A DNA stretch of 64,000 bases, taken from NCBI GenBank assembly GCA_024236215.1, contig JACKKX010000001.1, positions 1-64,000 on the forward strand. The letters run 5' to 3'. Origin of the DNA: Novosphingobium sp. (GTDB taxonomy: Bacteria > Pseudomonadota > Alphaproteobacteria > Sphingomonadales > Sphingomonadaceae). The translations under genes were made by a program, and so were the position numbers. Under the pieces are notes generated by a model. The model was given only the letters and a program-made list of their open reading frames with translations, made no database searches and was not told where the DNA came from. Below, in pieces: positions 34,904 through 44,472 of the stretch (the stretch's first letter is position 1; each line of letters begins with the position of its first letter).

Positions 34904-35932
34904 ATGGCCGCAATGAAACTGAACACCAAGGCTCGCCGCGCCGCGCTGGCGCTGGCTGCGGCGATGATTGTCCTGCCTGGGCTGGCCGAGGCCGCGCCGT
35001 GGGGCGATCGCGGCAATGTCCGCCAGGAAGATGGCGGGCGCACGCGCTCAAGCGATGGCGGCGGCCATCAGCAGCGCCAGTCCGCGCCAAGCGGCGAGAC
35101 GCAGCGCCAGCGCTCGTGGTCGCCCCCGCAGCAGCAATCCGCTTCGGCGCCCGCGCCGCAGCAGGCCCCGGCTCCGCAGGGACGTTCCGGCTGGAATGGC
35201 GGCAACCGCTCCGGCGCGGGCAACGGCAGCTGGAATGGCGCAAGCCGTTCAGGCGGCGGAAACTGGAATGGCGGAGCGGCGGCGCCTACCCCGCCCGCTC
35301 CCCCGGTGCAGACCGCGCGCCAGCCTTCGCAGGGCTGGAACGGGACACCGGCTGGCACCACCTATCGCGACGCCAACCGCACCAGCCGCAATTGGAATGG
35401 CAGCCAGAATGCGCGCGACGGCAACCGCCAGCGCCCCGGCTGGGAAGGCGGCCAGCGTAGCTCCAGTTCCAGCAATCGCGATCGTGATCGCGACCACGAC
35501 CGTGACCGTGACCGTGACCGCTATCGCGACAACGATCGCCGCGATCGCAGCTGGAACGATAATCGCTATCGCGACCGGGACCGGCACGACAACTGGAACA
35601 ACAGCTACCGCGGCGATCAGCGCCGCTGGGATACCCGCTGGCGCAGCAACAACCGTTACGACTGGTATTCGTACCGCAGCCGCTATCCCAGCTATTACCG
35701 GCTGGGGGCCTATTACGCGCCCTATCGCGGCTATTCCTACAGCCGGTTGAGCGTGGGCTTCTTCCTCGATTCGCTGTTCTTCTCAAGCCAGTACTGGATC
35801 AACGATCCGTGGCAGTATCGTTTGCCTGACGTCTACGGACCCTATCGCTGGGTGCGCTATTACGACGATGCGCTGCTGGTGAACGTCTACAGCGGCGAAG
35901 TGGTCGACGTGATCTACGACTTCTTCTGGTGA
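34904..35932 (+). CDS. RcnB-like exported protein with Asn/Arg/Asp-rich repeats
   Basis: 342 aa from ATG 34904 (GGAGAG 7 bp upstream). Signal peptide ending GLAEA|AP, then low-complexity Gly/Asn/Trp/Gln-rich sequence (repeats of GWNGG/SWNG), an Arg-Asp repeat run (~residues 190-235) and a C-terminal RcnB domain (~245-342; YGPYRWVRYYDDALLVNVYS, ending DVIYDFFW). RcnB in enteric bacteria is a periplasmic protein affecting Ni/Co efflux; metal binding here is an inference. A strong terminator follows. Confidence 0.85.
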   Translation: MAAMKLNTKARRAALALAAAMIVLPGLAEAAPWGDRGNVRQEDGGRTRSSDGGGHQQRQSAPSGETQRQRSWSPPQQQSASAPAPQQAPAPQGRSGWNGGNRSGAGNGSWNGASRSGGGNWNGGAAAPTPPAPPVQTARQPSQGWNGTPAGTTYRDANRTSRNWNGSQNARDGNRQRPGWEGGQRSSSSSNRDRDRDHDRDRDRDRYRDNDRRDRSWNDNRYRDRDRHDNWNNSYRGDQRRWDTRWRSNNRYDWYSYRSRYPSYYRLGAYYAPYRGYSYSRLSVGFFLDSLFFSSQYWINDPWQYRLPDVYGPYRWVRYYDDALLVNVYSGEVVDVIYDFFW

Positions 35933-35951
35933 TCCCCTCTCCACCAGACAT

Positions 35952-35990
35952 AGCAAAGGGCCCGCGCAGCGATGCACGGGCCCTTTCGCT
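35952..35990. terminator. Strong bidirectional hairpin terminator
   Basis: AAAGGGCCCG (35955-35964) pairs with CGGGCCCTTT (35976-35985) across an 11-nt loop; the flanking AGC/GCT extend the stem with a bulge. A/T tracts lie on both sides. It lies between the convergent RcnB-like and cytochrome b561 genes and can serve both. Confidence 0.85.
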
Positions 35991-36010
35991 ATCACTCAAT
36001 TGTCACCAAA

Positions 36011-36568
36011 TCATGGGCGCATGGTCATTCGCAGCAACGCCTGGCGATCCTTGTCGATGATCCGGTGCTTCAGCGCGCCCGCGACATGGACTGCGATCAG
36101 CACCAGCATCAGCGTGGCGCCGATTTCGTGCATTTCGTGGAACATGCCGACCGTCGGCTTGTCGCTCCCCACGGGCAGGGCGGGAACGGCAAACAGACCG
36201 AAAATGCCGACCGGCTTGCCCCCGCTACCCCCCGAGGACATCGCCCATCCCGCCAGCGGAATCCCCAGCATCAGGAAATAGAACGCGGCATGCGTTACCT
36301 TGGCCAGCGCCACTTCCCAGGCCTTGAGCGTCTCGGCCAGCGGCGGCGGCTTGTGCATCAGCCGCCAGACGATCCTGAGCACGGTCAGGGCCAGAACGAT
36401 CAGCCCGATCGCCTTGTGATTGCCCATCACCTGCATCTTTTCGGGCTTGGGCATGTCCTCCGCCACCCAGGCGGCAACGAAGTTGAGCGCTATCAGCAGG
36501 GCGATCAGCCAGTGAAGGATGACGGAACCCTTGGCATAGCGGGCGGCGGCGGCGGTCTGGATGTTCAT
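36011..36568 (-). CDS. Cytochrome b561-family protein
   Basis: 185 aa with four membrane segments. Candidate heme ligands are in order: VILHWLIALL (TM1), MGNHKAIGL (TM2 start), THAAFYFLML (TM3) and HVAGALKHR (TM4). Length and layout fit the bacterial b561 group that moves electrons from quinol in the inner membrane. ATG 36568 is preferred over the longer frame at 36604 because the homology begins there. Confidence 0.9.
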   Translation of the reverse strand: MNIQTAAAARYAKGSVILHWLIALLIALNFVAAWVAEDMPKPEKMQVMGNHKAIGLIVLALTVLRIVWRLMHKPPPLAETLKAWEVALAKVTHAAFYFLMLGIPLAGWAMSSGGSGGKPVGIFGLFAVPALPVGSDKPTVGMFHEMHEIGATLMLVLIAVHVAGALKHRIIDKDRQALLRMTMRP

Positions 36569-36654
36569 GGCTGGCGAGATTATCACCCGATGATCCCGCC
36601 GCAAGCCGAAAAACCGGCTTGCCCTTCGCGCCCGCAGGGATAGTCAGGATCGCA

Positions 36655-37332
36655 ATGGTCACGCGTTATCCCGGTGCCCCCAACCCAGACAGGGCCGCCC
36701 TGAAGCGCACGGGCGAAATGGTGCGCGCGCGCCTGGCCGCCGATCCGCAGGTTCACCGCGTCCCGGTAGACAAGGCCGAGATCTGGGCTCTGTCCGACTT
36801 CGTCAATGCCGAAGAGTGCGAGCGACTGATTGAACTGGTCGATGCCGGGGCAGAGCCGTCCAAGGTGCTTGGCAACGATGAATACGGTGCCTGGCGCAGC
36901 AGCTATTCGGGCAACGTCGATCGCTATGATCCGCTGGTCCAGATGATCGAGCGACGGATCGACGACCTGATCGGGCTGCCCAATGCCTGGGGCGAGACTA
37001 TCCAGGGCCAGCGCTATGCTCCGGGGCAGGAGTTCAAGGACCACATGGACTGGTTCTGGACCAAGGCCCCCTACTGGCCCAAGGAAGCCCGCGAAGGCGG
37101 GCAGCGCTCGATCACGGCGATGATCTATCTGTGCGATGTCGCCAGGGGGGGCGAGACCGAGTTTCCCAACATCGGTGTGTCGATCCCGCCCCAGGCCGGA
37201 GCGCTGATTATCTGGAACAATGCCGAAAGCGATGGGACGCCCAACGATTTCACCTTGCATGCCGGCCGACCGGTGGTTGAAGGCGTCAAATACGTTATCA
37301 CCAAATGGTATCGCACCCGCGATTGGGGATAG
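36655..37332 (+). CDS. 2-oxoglutarate/Fe(II) dioxygenase, prolyl 4-hydroxylase-like
   Basis: 225 aa. Iron ligands HxD in FKDHMDWF and distal His in FTLHAGRPV, with the 2-oxoglutarate-binding Lys in VKYVITKW; the YLCDVARGGETEFPNI strand is typical of the P4Hc subfamily. AGGA lies 6 nt before ATG 36655. Cytosolic; its protein or peptide substrate is not evident. Confidence 0.92.
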   Translation: MVTRYPGAPNPDRAALKRTGEMVRARLAADPQVHRVPVDKAEIWALSDFVNAEECERLIELVDAGAEPSKVLGNDEYGAWRSSYSGNVDRYDPLVQMIERRIDDLIGLPNAWGETIQGQRYAPGQEFKDHMDWFWTKAPYWPKEAREGGQRSITAMIYLCDVARGGETEFPNIGVSIPPQAGALIIWNNAESDGTPNDFTLHAGRPVVEGVKYVITKWYRTRDWG

Positions 37333-37339
37333 AACACCG

Positions 37340-39160
37340 ATGCAGAAGCCTGTTTTCCGCCTGATCCTGGCGGCAATGCTTTCCTCGTGTGCGATGCCGC
37401 AGGCGGTGGCCGATGCGCCGCGCCCGGCCACCGTTGCCGCCACCACCGAAGATGAGCGCCTGATGGCGCTGTTCGCCGCGGACCAGAACCGCGAGCAGGC
37501 GCTCGATCCGCTCGGCACGCTGTTCCGCACCGGACGTTCCGATCCCGCGTTGCTGCGCCAGCTGTTCACCGACAATCCGGTCCGCGCGCTGCGAGCCAGC
37601 GTGGCGCAGAGCCTTGCCGAGCTGAAGCGGATCGATCGCGCGCGGCTCAGCCCGGAGCGGCAGATTTCCTACGACGTCTTTGCCTACAGCAAACAGGACG
37701 AGGCGCACTGGCTGCGCCCTGAGATGGTCGCGCTTACCGCGGTGCTGCCGCTTGAGCATTTCGGCGGACTGCATGTGCAGTTCCCCTCGATGATGGCCAA
37801 GGGCGGGGTCACCTCGTTCGATAGCGTGGACGACTATGATGCCGCGCTCGCGCTTGACCGGGCCTATCCTCAGATCCTCGACAATGCCGTGGTCCGGTTC
37901 CGCGATGGCCTCGGCAGCGGAGTGGTCGCCAGCCGGATGACGGTGAGCAACATGATTGCCCAGCTCGATGCCCAGCTGGCCCTGCCTGCCGAACAGAGCC
38001 CGTTCTTTACCCCGGTGCTCGATTTCCCCGCGTCGGTGCCCGAGGCCGACCGGCAGCGCCTGCGCACAGCCTACCGCGCGGCCATCGCCGACGAGATCTA
38101 CCCGGCCTATCGCCGCTTGCGCACCTTTCTGGCCGACGAGTATCTGCCCGCCGCGCGCGAACAGGTGTGCCTGTGCGCGATGAAGGGCGGCGCCGGGCTC
38201 TATCGCGACCTGATCGAACAGCAGACCACCCTACGGCTCGATCCCGAGCAGGTGCACCAGCTGGGCCTGGGTGAAGTCGCCAGGATCCAGCGCGAGATGG
38301 ATCAGGTCCGGGGGCAGCTGGGCTTTCCGAACGGAACCCTGCGCGAGTTCTTCGATACCCTGCGCACCGATCCGCGTTTTCATCCCAAGACCAAGGAGCA
38401 GTTGGCCGAAGGCTTCGCCGCCGCCGGCCGCGCGGTCGATGCGCAGGTGCCGCGCTTCTTCAACCATGTCCCCAAAACCAAGCTGGTGATCGAGCCCTAC
38501 CCGGCCTACCGCGAAAAGTACGAAGCCGGGGGCAGCTACAACCAGGGCAGCGCCGACGGCACCCGGCCGGGCACCTTCTATTTCAACACCTATGACCTTC
38601 CGAGCCGGTTCCTGACCGGGATCGCCACGCTCTATCTGCACGAGGGCGCGCCGGGCCACCACTTCCAGATCAGCTTGGCCCAGGAAAACGAAACCCTGCC
38701 CGATTTCCAGCGCTTTGGCGGCAACACCGCCTATGTCGAAGGCTGGGCGCTCTATGCCGAAACGCTGGGTTATCCGATGGGGCTGTTCGACGATCCGATG
38801 CAGCACTGGGGCACGCTTGACGACGAGATGCTGCGGGCGATGCGGCTGGTGGTCGATACCGGGCTGCACTACAAGGGGTGGAGCCGCGAACAGGCGATCG
38901 ACTACATGCTCGCCAATTCGGGCATGGGCCGCAGCGATGCCACCGCCGAGGTGGAGCGTTATGTCGTTTGGCCGGGTCAGGCGCTGGGCTACAAGATCGG
39001 CGCGCTGACCATCCAGCGGTTGCGCAAGAAGGCCGAAGCCGCGCTGGGCGAACGTTTCGACATCCGCGCCTTCCACGATCAGATACTGATGAGCGGCGCG
39101 CTACCGCTGCCGATCCTTGAGGCCAAGATCGACCGCTGGATCGCTGCCAGCAAAGGTTAG
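37340..39160 (+). CDS. Exported DUF885 metallopeptidase-like protein
   Basis: 606 aa. N-terminus MQKPVFRLILAAMLSSCAMP reads as a lipoprotein signal with Cys about residue 17. The long DUF885 domain includes the zinc motif LYLHEGAPGHHFQISLA, then NTAYVEGWALYAETLG, near the C-terminus. Seven bp after the prolyl-hydroxylase stop, so co-transcribed. The ATG at 37340 begins the signal peptide; the frame stays open upstream without coding sense. Confidence 0.92.
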   Translation: MQKPVFRLILAAMLSSCAMPQAVADAPRPATVAATTEDERLMALFAADQNREQALDPLGTLFRTGRSDPALLRQLFTDNPVRALRASVAQSLAELKRIDRARLSPERQISYDVFAYSKQDEAHWLRPEMVALTAVLPLEHFGGLHVQFPSMMAKGGVTSFDSVDDYDAALALDRAYPQILDNAVVRFRDGLGSGVVASRMTVSNMIAQLDAQLALPAEQSPFFTPVLDFPASVPEADRQRLRTAYRAAIADEIYPAYRRLRTFLADEYLPAAREQVCLCAMKGGAGLYRDLIEQQTTLRLDPEQVHQLGLGEVARIQREMDQVRGQLGFPNGTLREFFDTLRTDPRFHPKTKEQLAEGFAAAGRAVDAQVPRFFNHVPKTKLVIEPYPAYREKYEAGGSYNQGSADGTRPGTFYFNTYDLPSRFLTGIATLYLHEGAPGHHFQISLAQENETLPDFQRFGGNTAYVEGWALYAETLGYPMGLFDDPMQHWGTLDDEMLRAMRLVVDTGLHYKGWSREQAIDYMLANSGMGRSDATAEVERYVVWPGQALGYKIGALTIQRLRKKAEAALGERFDIRAFHDQILMSGALPLPILEAKIDRWIAASKG

Positions 39161-39162
39161 GA

Positions 39163-40755
39163 TCAGTCCAGCGCCTCGGCAATCAGCTTGCGGGTGTTGG
39201 CGATGCCATAAAGCGCGATGAAGCTGCCCATGCGCGGCCCCTGGCTCGATCCGAGCAGGGTTTCGTAGAGGGCCTTGAACCAGTCGCGCAGGCTCTCGAA
39301 GCCATAGTGCGGGTCCTTGCCGATCTCATAGACCAGGTTCTGCAGTTCCTCGGCGCTCGCATCTTCCGCTGCCGCCGCCAATTCCTCATCGAGCGCCGCC
39401 AGCGCCGCCGCCTCGCCCGCCTCGGGCTTGCGGCGATGGAGCGTCGGAGCGATGAAATCGCGGTTGGTGGCCAGCGCATTGGTCACCAGCTTGTCGAGTT
39501 CGGGGTGGCGGGCCGGATCGGCATCCTCGACATAATTGGCAAGGTATGACCAGACCTGCTCGCGGGTGGCCCCCGCCCCCAACACGCCGACCAGATTGAG
39601 CAGCAGGCTGAAGGTTACCGGCAGCTTGTCACCATCGCCGCCGTGGTATCCGTTGGCGCGCAGCAGGTGCCATACCGGGTTGCCAAGCTGCTGCTCGATC
39701 GGCTGGCTGGGCAGCTTTTCGCGGAACTGCCAGTATTCGTCTACGTTCTTGGGGATGATCCCGGTGTGCAGCTGCTTGGCGCTCTTGGGCTCGCGGTAGA
39801 GGAACAGCCCCAGGCTTTCCTCGCTGCCATAGGTCAGCCATTCCTCGATGGTCAGGCCGTTGCCCTTGGTCTTGGAAATCTTCTCGCCATTTTCATCGAG
39901 GAACAGCTCGTAGATCATGTTCTCGGGCGGTGAACCGCCCAGCGTGCGGGCAATCCTTCCGCTCTCGCGCACCGAATCGGTCAGGTCCTTGCCGCACATC
40001 TCGTAATCGACGCCAAGCGCAACCCAGCGCATCGCCCAGTCGACCTTCCATTGCAGCTTGGAATTGCCGCCCAGAATGCAGCTCTCGACCGTTTCGCCGT
40101 GATCCTCAAAGCGCACGATCCCGGCCTCGGCATCGACCACCTCGACCGGCACCTGCAGCACCTGATGGGTCTTGGGGCTGACAGGAAGCACCGGCGAATA
40201 GGTCTGTCGGCGTTCCTCGCGCAGGGTCGGCAGCATGATGTCCATGATCGCCTGCCAATTGCGCAGCACGCCCTTCAGCGCATCGTCGAAGGCGCCGGAA
40301 CTATAGCTCTCGCTCGATGAGACAAATTCATAGTCGAATCCGAAGCGGTCGAGAAAGTCGCGCAGCATTGCGTTGTTGTGGTGTGCGAAGCTCTCGTACT
40401 TGCCGAACGGATCGGGGATCCGGCTAAGCGGATGGCCAAGATAGGCGGTGAGCAGCCCCTGGTTGGGAACATTGCCCGGCACCTTGCGCAGCCCGTCCAT
40501 ATCGTCGCTGAAAGCCACCAGCCGGGTCGGCGCTCCGCCGCTCAGCACTTCATAGGCGCGGCGAACCAGCGTGGTGCGCAGCACTTCCTGAAAGGTGCCG
40601 ATGTGGGGCAGGCCCGAGGGGCCATAGCCGGTTTCGAACAGCACCGGTGCGCCGCCCGGTTTGCCGTCGGGAAACCGCTTGAGCAGCTTGCGCGCCTCCT
40701 CGAAGGGCCAAGCCTTGGAAACCTGTGCGGCGGAAAGCAGTGCGTCGTCGGTCAT
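39163..40755 (-). CDS. lysK: Class I lysyl-tRNA synthetase
   Basis: 530 aa. Class I signatures: TGYGPSGLPHIGTFQEV (HIGH-like) near residue 50 and EKISKTKGNGL (KMSKS-like) near 295, with an alpha-helical C-terminal anticodon-binding region. This LysRS type replaces the class II enzyme in most archaea and alphaproteobacteria. Convergent with the DUF885 gene (2-bp gap). Confidence 0.96.
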   Translation of the reverse strand: MTDDALLSAAQVSKAWPFEEARKLLKRFPDGKPGGAPVLFETGYGPSGLPHIGTFQEVLRTTLVRRAYEVLSGGAPTRLVAFSDDMDGLRKVPGNVPNQGLLTAYLGHPLSRIPDPFGKYESFAHHNNAMLRDFLDRFGFDYEFVSSSESYSSGAFDDALKGVLRNWQAIMDIMLPTLREERRQTYSPVLPVSPKTHQVLQVPVEVVDAEAGIVRFEDHGETVESCILGGNSKLQWKVDWAMRWVALGVDYEMCGKDLTDSVRESGRIARTLGGSPPENMIYELFLDENGEKISKTKGNGLTIEEWLTYGSEESLGLFLYREPKSAKQLHTGIIPKNVDEYWQFREKLPSQPIEQQLGNPVWHLLRANGYHGGDGDKLPVTFSLLLNLVGVLGAGATREQVWSYLANYVEDADPARHPELDKLVTNALATNRDFIAPTLHRRKPEAGEAAALAALDEELAAAAEDASAEELQNLVYEIGKDPHYGFESLRDWFKALYETLLGSSQGPRMGSFIALYGIANTRKLIAEALD

Positions 40756-40878
40756 AACCTGCGCGCCTTTGCCCGAATGGTACGCTCGCGCAAGCGCGAA
40801 GTCGGAGCCGTGCGGATTGTTTGCTGGCTAAATCGGCCAATCCGTGAGACTGTCCCGCGCCTTTGGTCAGACCGGACC

Positions 40879-41625
40879 ATGCCCGTGAGTGAGCTTCTGG
40901 ACTCAATCGCGCGGATCGCCGCCGCCAGGGATGTGCTTGCGCTGCGGCAGGAAACGCTCGCCATCGCCCGCGCCCGCGGGTTCGGCGGCGTTTACTTCCT
41001 CACCCCGATCGCCAGGGACAGCCGCGAGGGCCGGGTGCTGACCAACGTCGGCTTCGACGAACTGTGGGCGCGGGCCTATCGCTGGCATCTGCACCGGGTC
41101 GATCCGCTGCCCGAAATCGCGCTCGACCAGTCGGTGCCGTTCCGCTGGAGCGAGGCGCCGCGCCTGCGCGAACTGAGCGGCGAGGAGCAGCGTTATATGG
41201 CGATTCTGGCCCGGCGCGGCATGGCGGACGGCCTTGCGGTCGTGGCGTTCGGCCCGGGATCGCGGGTGGCGATGGTCGGGCTTGGGCTGCACCCGGATCT
41301 TGCCAGCGTCGGCAGCGATACCACGCTGGAACTGCAAATCGCCGTACAGGCCTCGTTCCAGCGCTATTGCAAGCTGATCGCCCCCGAATTCAGCGAGGAC
41401 ACCGTGCTTTCGCAGCGCGAGATGGACGTGCTCTACTGGATCACCCGCGGCAAGAGCAACGCGGCGATCGCCACCATCCTCGAGATCGCGCCGGGCACCG
41501 TCGATACCTATGTGCGGCGGATCTTCCGCAAGTTCGACGTGACCGACCGGGTCGGCGCGGCGATGGCGGCGGTCAAGTACGGCTATGTGATCGCGGGCGA
41601 CTATCGCCGAATCGCCGGGAGCTGA
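40879..41625 (+). CDS. LuxR-family regulator with autoinducer-binding-like domain
   Basis: 248 aa from ATG 40879. The N-terminal domain (~residues 15-165) has the autoinducer-domain pattern (RWHLHRVDPLPEIALDQS with the conserved Asp-Pro; later VPFRWSE). The C-terminal HTH reads LSQREMDVLYWITRGKSNAA and PGTVDTYVRRIFRKFDVTDR. No luxI-type synthase is in the window, so this is a LuxR solo. It is divergent from lysK across 123 bp. Confidence 0.88.
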   Translation: MPVSELLDSIARIAAARDVLALRQETLAIARARGFGGVYFLTPIARDSREGRVLTNVGFDELWARAYRWHLHRVDPLPEIALDQSVPFRWSEAPRLRELSGEEQRYMAILARRGMADGLAVVAFGPGSRVAMVGLGLHPDLASVGSDTTLELQIAVQASFQRYCKLIAPEFSEDTVLSQREMDVLYWITRGKSNAAIATILEIAPGTVDTYVRRIFRKFDVTDRVGAAMAAVKYGYVIAGDYRRIAGS

Positions 41626-41713
41626 GCCGCGAGCCGGGCCGGGCCTGACCGCGGCCCGCCGTGTCCTCCAATTACGGGACTTGGTTAACCGGTCTCCGCC
41701 CCCTAGGTGCGCG

Positions 41714-41829
41714 CCAGCATTGGAAAGAAGTGGCCAATGCTGGTCGCAACGGATGCCGCGCAGCTTACCCCGCTGCGCGGCATCCGCCATTTATGCAGCC
41801 GGCAAATGCTGGCGATAACCCCTTGCCGG
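41714..41829. repeat. Three consecutive hairpins before a small regulator gene
   Basis: (1) CCAGCATTGG / CCAATGCTGG, 41714-41743, loop 10. (2) GGATGCCGCGCAGC / GCTGCGCGGCATCC, 41751-41785, perfect 14-bp stem, loop 7. (3) CCGGCAA / TTGCCGG, 41799-41829, loop 17. No T-tract follows (1) or (2) on either strand. The last hairpin touches the region used as ribosome site of the next gene (GTG 41843). Confidence 0.7.
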
Positions 41830-41842
41830 AAAGTCCAAAGTC

Positions 41843-42208
41843 GTGAATTCCTCCCCCTCGCAGCCTGGGGTGGCCTTTGGCCGTCTCGCCCTCCAGATCA
41901 TTCAACGCCGCCAACTGCGCAACCGTTTCTTCGACAGCCAGTTCTTCGGTGAACAGGGCTGGGAGCTGTTGCTGTTCCTGTTCGCCTGCGGCGATAACGG
42001 CTCGGATATCGAAACGGCCAGCAGCGCGCTTGGCGCCTCGCCCTCCGCGACCATGGCGATCACCCGCCTGCTGGTTTCCCACGCCCTGATCGAACAGGGA
42101 GATTCGGACGGCGCCTGGGCCGAGATCCCGATCACGCTGAGCGCGCTCGGCCAGGAGCGGGTGCGCGACTATCTCGAACAGCTACACAACGAGGGCCTCG
42201 CCGCCTGA
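41843..42208 (+). CDS. MarR-like winged-helix regulator
   Basis: 121 aa. A single winged-helix domain: RRQLRNRFFDSQFFGEQGWE, helix-turn-helix SSALGASPSATMAITRLLVS, then the wing and ITLSALGQERVRDYLEQL. Similar short MarR-like proteins are frequent in sphingomonads. GTG start, with GGAAAG about 10 bp upstream in a hairpin. Its target is unknown. Confidence 0.75.
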   Translation: MNSSPSQPGVAFGRLALQIIQRRQLRNRFFDSQFFGEQGWELLLFLFACGDNGSDIETASSALGASPSATMAITRLLVSHALIEQGDSDGAWAEIPITLSALGQERVRDYLEQLHNEGLAA

Positions 42209-42352
42209 TCCGCGGCGGCAGCTGCGCCCGCCCACCGTGCATGCAAGCCCTCCTTCAGAATTCGCCGGGGGAGACCCGCTGCAATCGGTCAAAGTGGAGC
42301 GGGTGAACTGGTCAAGGCAGGATGGCCACCTGCCGAAGCGACTGCATCACCG

Positions 42353-43765
42353 TCAGTCGCGATAGAGGTCGTAGCAGGTGCTTGGCGACGTAGAAAATGC
42401 TTCGCAGTTCTTCAGCGCCTGGTCCCGCCCATTCTTCCATTCCACGATCTGTTTCCAAACAGCTGGATCGTCCTCGCACTGTTTGAAGATCGCCATCCCC
42501 AACTCCATTGCCGCCGCCGCTTTCCGGTAAAGTGCGCGAGTTCCGTTTGCCGGTATGTCGACATAAGAAATGTTAGCACCTTCCTGCGCCTCACAAGTCG
42601 CACGGGGCAAGCCCTTGCCTGTGAATCGCGCATGAAAACTGTTAGGCAAAATCCTGTTCTCAATTTGTGTCCGATAGCCAGCCGAACCGCCTTGAGTTTG
42701 AGCCCCGTTTACCGCAGGAACGGTGACATTGTCGGCATTCACCGGAGGCGGTGCAGTATTCCCTCCCGTGCCATTGAGCCGCTGCGCTGCCACGGCGGCA
42801 AGAGGGCTGTCGGGATACTTGGACAACAACGCCCTGAGGACCTTGCGCGCGCCTGCAACATCCGATTTTTCCCAAAGCTCATCCGCCAGCGCATAGAGTT
42901 CACCGGCATTTGCTGCGTTCGAAATCTTGGAGTTGAATTCTTCGGCGGCGCTTTTTTCCGCAAGCTGCTTTGGGGTCAGTACTACGGGCGGAACCACGCC
43001 CTTGGGTGCGCGTTCGCCGCGGACCACCATTTTTCCACCTTCCCAGATCTCACGAACCGATGACCCATCGGAATAGGTCCTCACAATTTCGCCAACCGGA
43101 ACATCCTTGTCGAACGTACCTTCAATGGTCTCCATCTGACCGTTTGCAGGGCTCGCCCTGAACCCCGCGCCTTGCAGGAGGCCCTCCCGGTACTCTCCTC
43201 CCTCTACCCTGCCTCCATAGATAGTCTGGCCCGGCCCGGAAGGTTTCCCATCTACATAATACCCCCGCTGCATATCTCCGTTTGGCCAGATCATGGTGCC
43301 GCCGCCTTCATCCTTTTTGGCCTCTAGATCCCAACCTCCGTCATAACTTGCGTAGGATCCTGCCTTCGTGCGAACCGGTCGATCTTCGAAGCGATACCCC
43401 TTAGTTCCGGCTTGCTTTGATGCTTCGCGAGCCTTGCTCACTATGCGTTGAGTGCCAGGAGTTTGGGGGTATTCGGGCTCATACGCGTCCATTACGTCGT
43501 TGTTGTCGATCTCTGTCTTTCGAGTGAAGATGTCCCCGATATTGCGAAAAAACCGCACCGCAGAGCAGCCCTTTTCCGCCAGTACTGCCGTCATCCGGCA
43601 GCCCAGGTGGGCTTGGCATAGTTCGGATTGAAACTGTTGCAACTCGCTGAATTCGGCTTTTTTGCAATTGTTGTCCGAAACCATCGGCTCCGCGATCGAA
43701 CTGGAGCCGAGCGACAACGCGCAGAGTACTGCGGCAACTCGAGTTTTCCTGCCGGTGAGTTTCAT
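42353..43765 (-). CDS. Exported MORN-like repeat protein of unknown function
   Basis: 470 aa from ATG 43765. Signal peptide (KTRVAAVLCALSLGSSSIA). A Cys-containing region follows, then MORN-like repeats (~residues 130-240: YDGGWDLEAKKDEGGGTMIW, NGDMQRGYYVDGKPSG, YGGRVEGGEYREG) and a TPR-like helical stretch. The C-terminal ~110 residues have several Cys. The ATG overlaps the stop of the upstream interrupted gene (ATGA), so the two form an operon. GC content is below that of neighbours, suggesting acquired DNA. Function unknown. Confidence 0.8.
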   Translation of the reverse strand: MKLTGRKTRVAAVLCALSLGSSSIAEPMVSDNNCKKAEFSELQQFQSELCQAHLGCRMTAVLAEKGCSAVRFFRNIGDIFTRKTEIDNNDVMDAYEPEYPQTPGTQRIVSKAREASKQAGTKGYRFEDRPVRTKAGSYASYDGGWDLEAKKDEGGGTMIWPNGDMQRGYYVDGKPSGPGQTIYGGRVEGGEYREGLLQGAGFRASPANGQMETIEGTFDKDVPVGEIVRTYSDGSSVREIWEGGKMVVRGERAPKGVVPPVVLTPKQLAEKSAAEEFNSKISNAANAGELYALADELWEKSDVAGARKVLRALLSKYPDSPLAAVAAQRLNGTGGNTAPPPVNADNVTVPAVNGAQTQGGSAGYRTQIENRILPNSFHARFTGKGLPRATCEAQEGANISYVDIPANGTRALYRKAAAAMELGMAIFKQCEDDPAVWKQIVEWKNGRDQALKNCEAFSTSPSTCYDLYRD

Positions 43766-44472
43766 TTTGGTCCGCCTGTACCTGTCAGATCTCCAGTGCT
43801 CGTGGTCGCGCCACCAATCAGCCGCCTCCTCAGGCTCTCGCGTCTTTCTTCCAGCGGAGCAAAGCGTGCCCGAATGGAGTCCTGCGCCGACTGTGAAAGC
43901 CAGACCTCCTCGTCCAGAACCTTCTTCTGGCGCGTTAGTACTTCCGATAGCTTGCCGGTCATTTCGAGCCATGGCTTTTCACAGCCCAGCGCTGCCGTAT
44001 TGTCGCAAATATAGTCACGAAAAGCAGGTTCGCCCTTGAGAGCTCCGGCAGTTGACGGAGAGCCAGTCAGGTCGGTTCTCTCATAAGTCCGGTACAAAAA
44101 TTTCACCAAGGTCGACGAAACATCTCTCTTCTTACAATAATCTGCCAACCTCGCGACATGTGCTGACGGCAATTTGCTGAGTGATACCGCCAAGGCTACA
44201 GGAATTACATTCCTACAGGAGACTTGCACTTCATTAAAACTGTAATGATCGAATCCATTGTCCCGAGGAATCGCGAAATGGTATGACTCTCTCGGAATAT
44301 CTTCAGCCCAGATATTTCTAAACTCCCAAACCTTGATCGCCAAATCACCAGTTTTTCCATACCATCTAGATCTAAAAAAATCTGTAGTATCCCGGCCATT
44401 AATCACAATTGAACCGGTTAACGCACCTTCTTTCCGGTATCCATACTGGTCTGAGCCCGCAGTTTCTACCAA

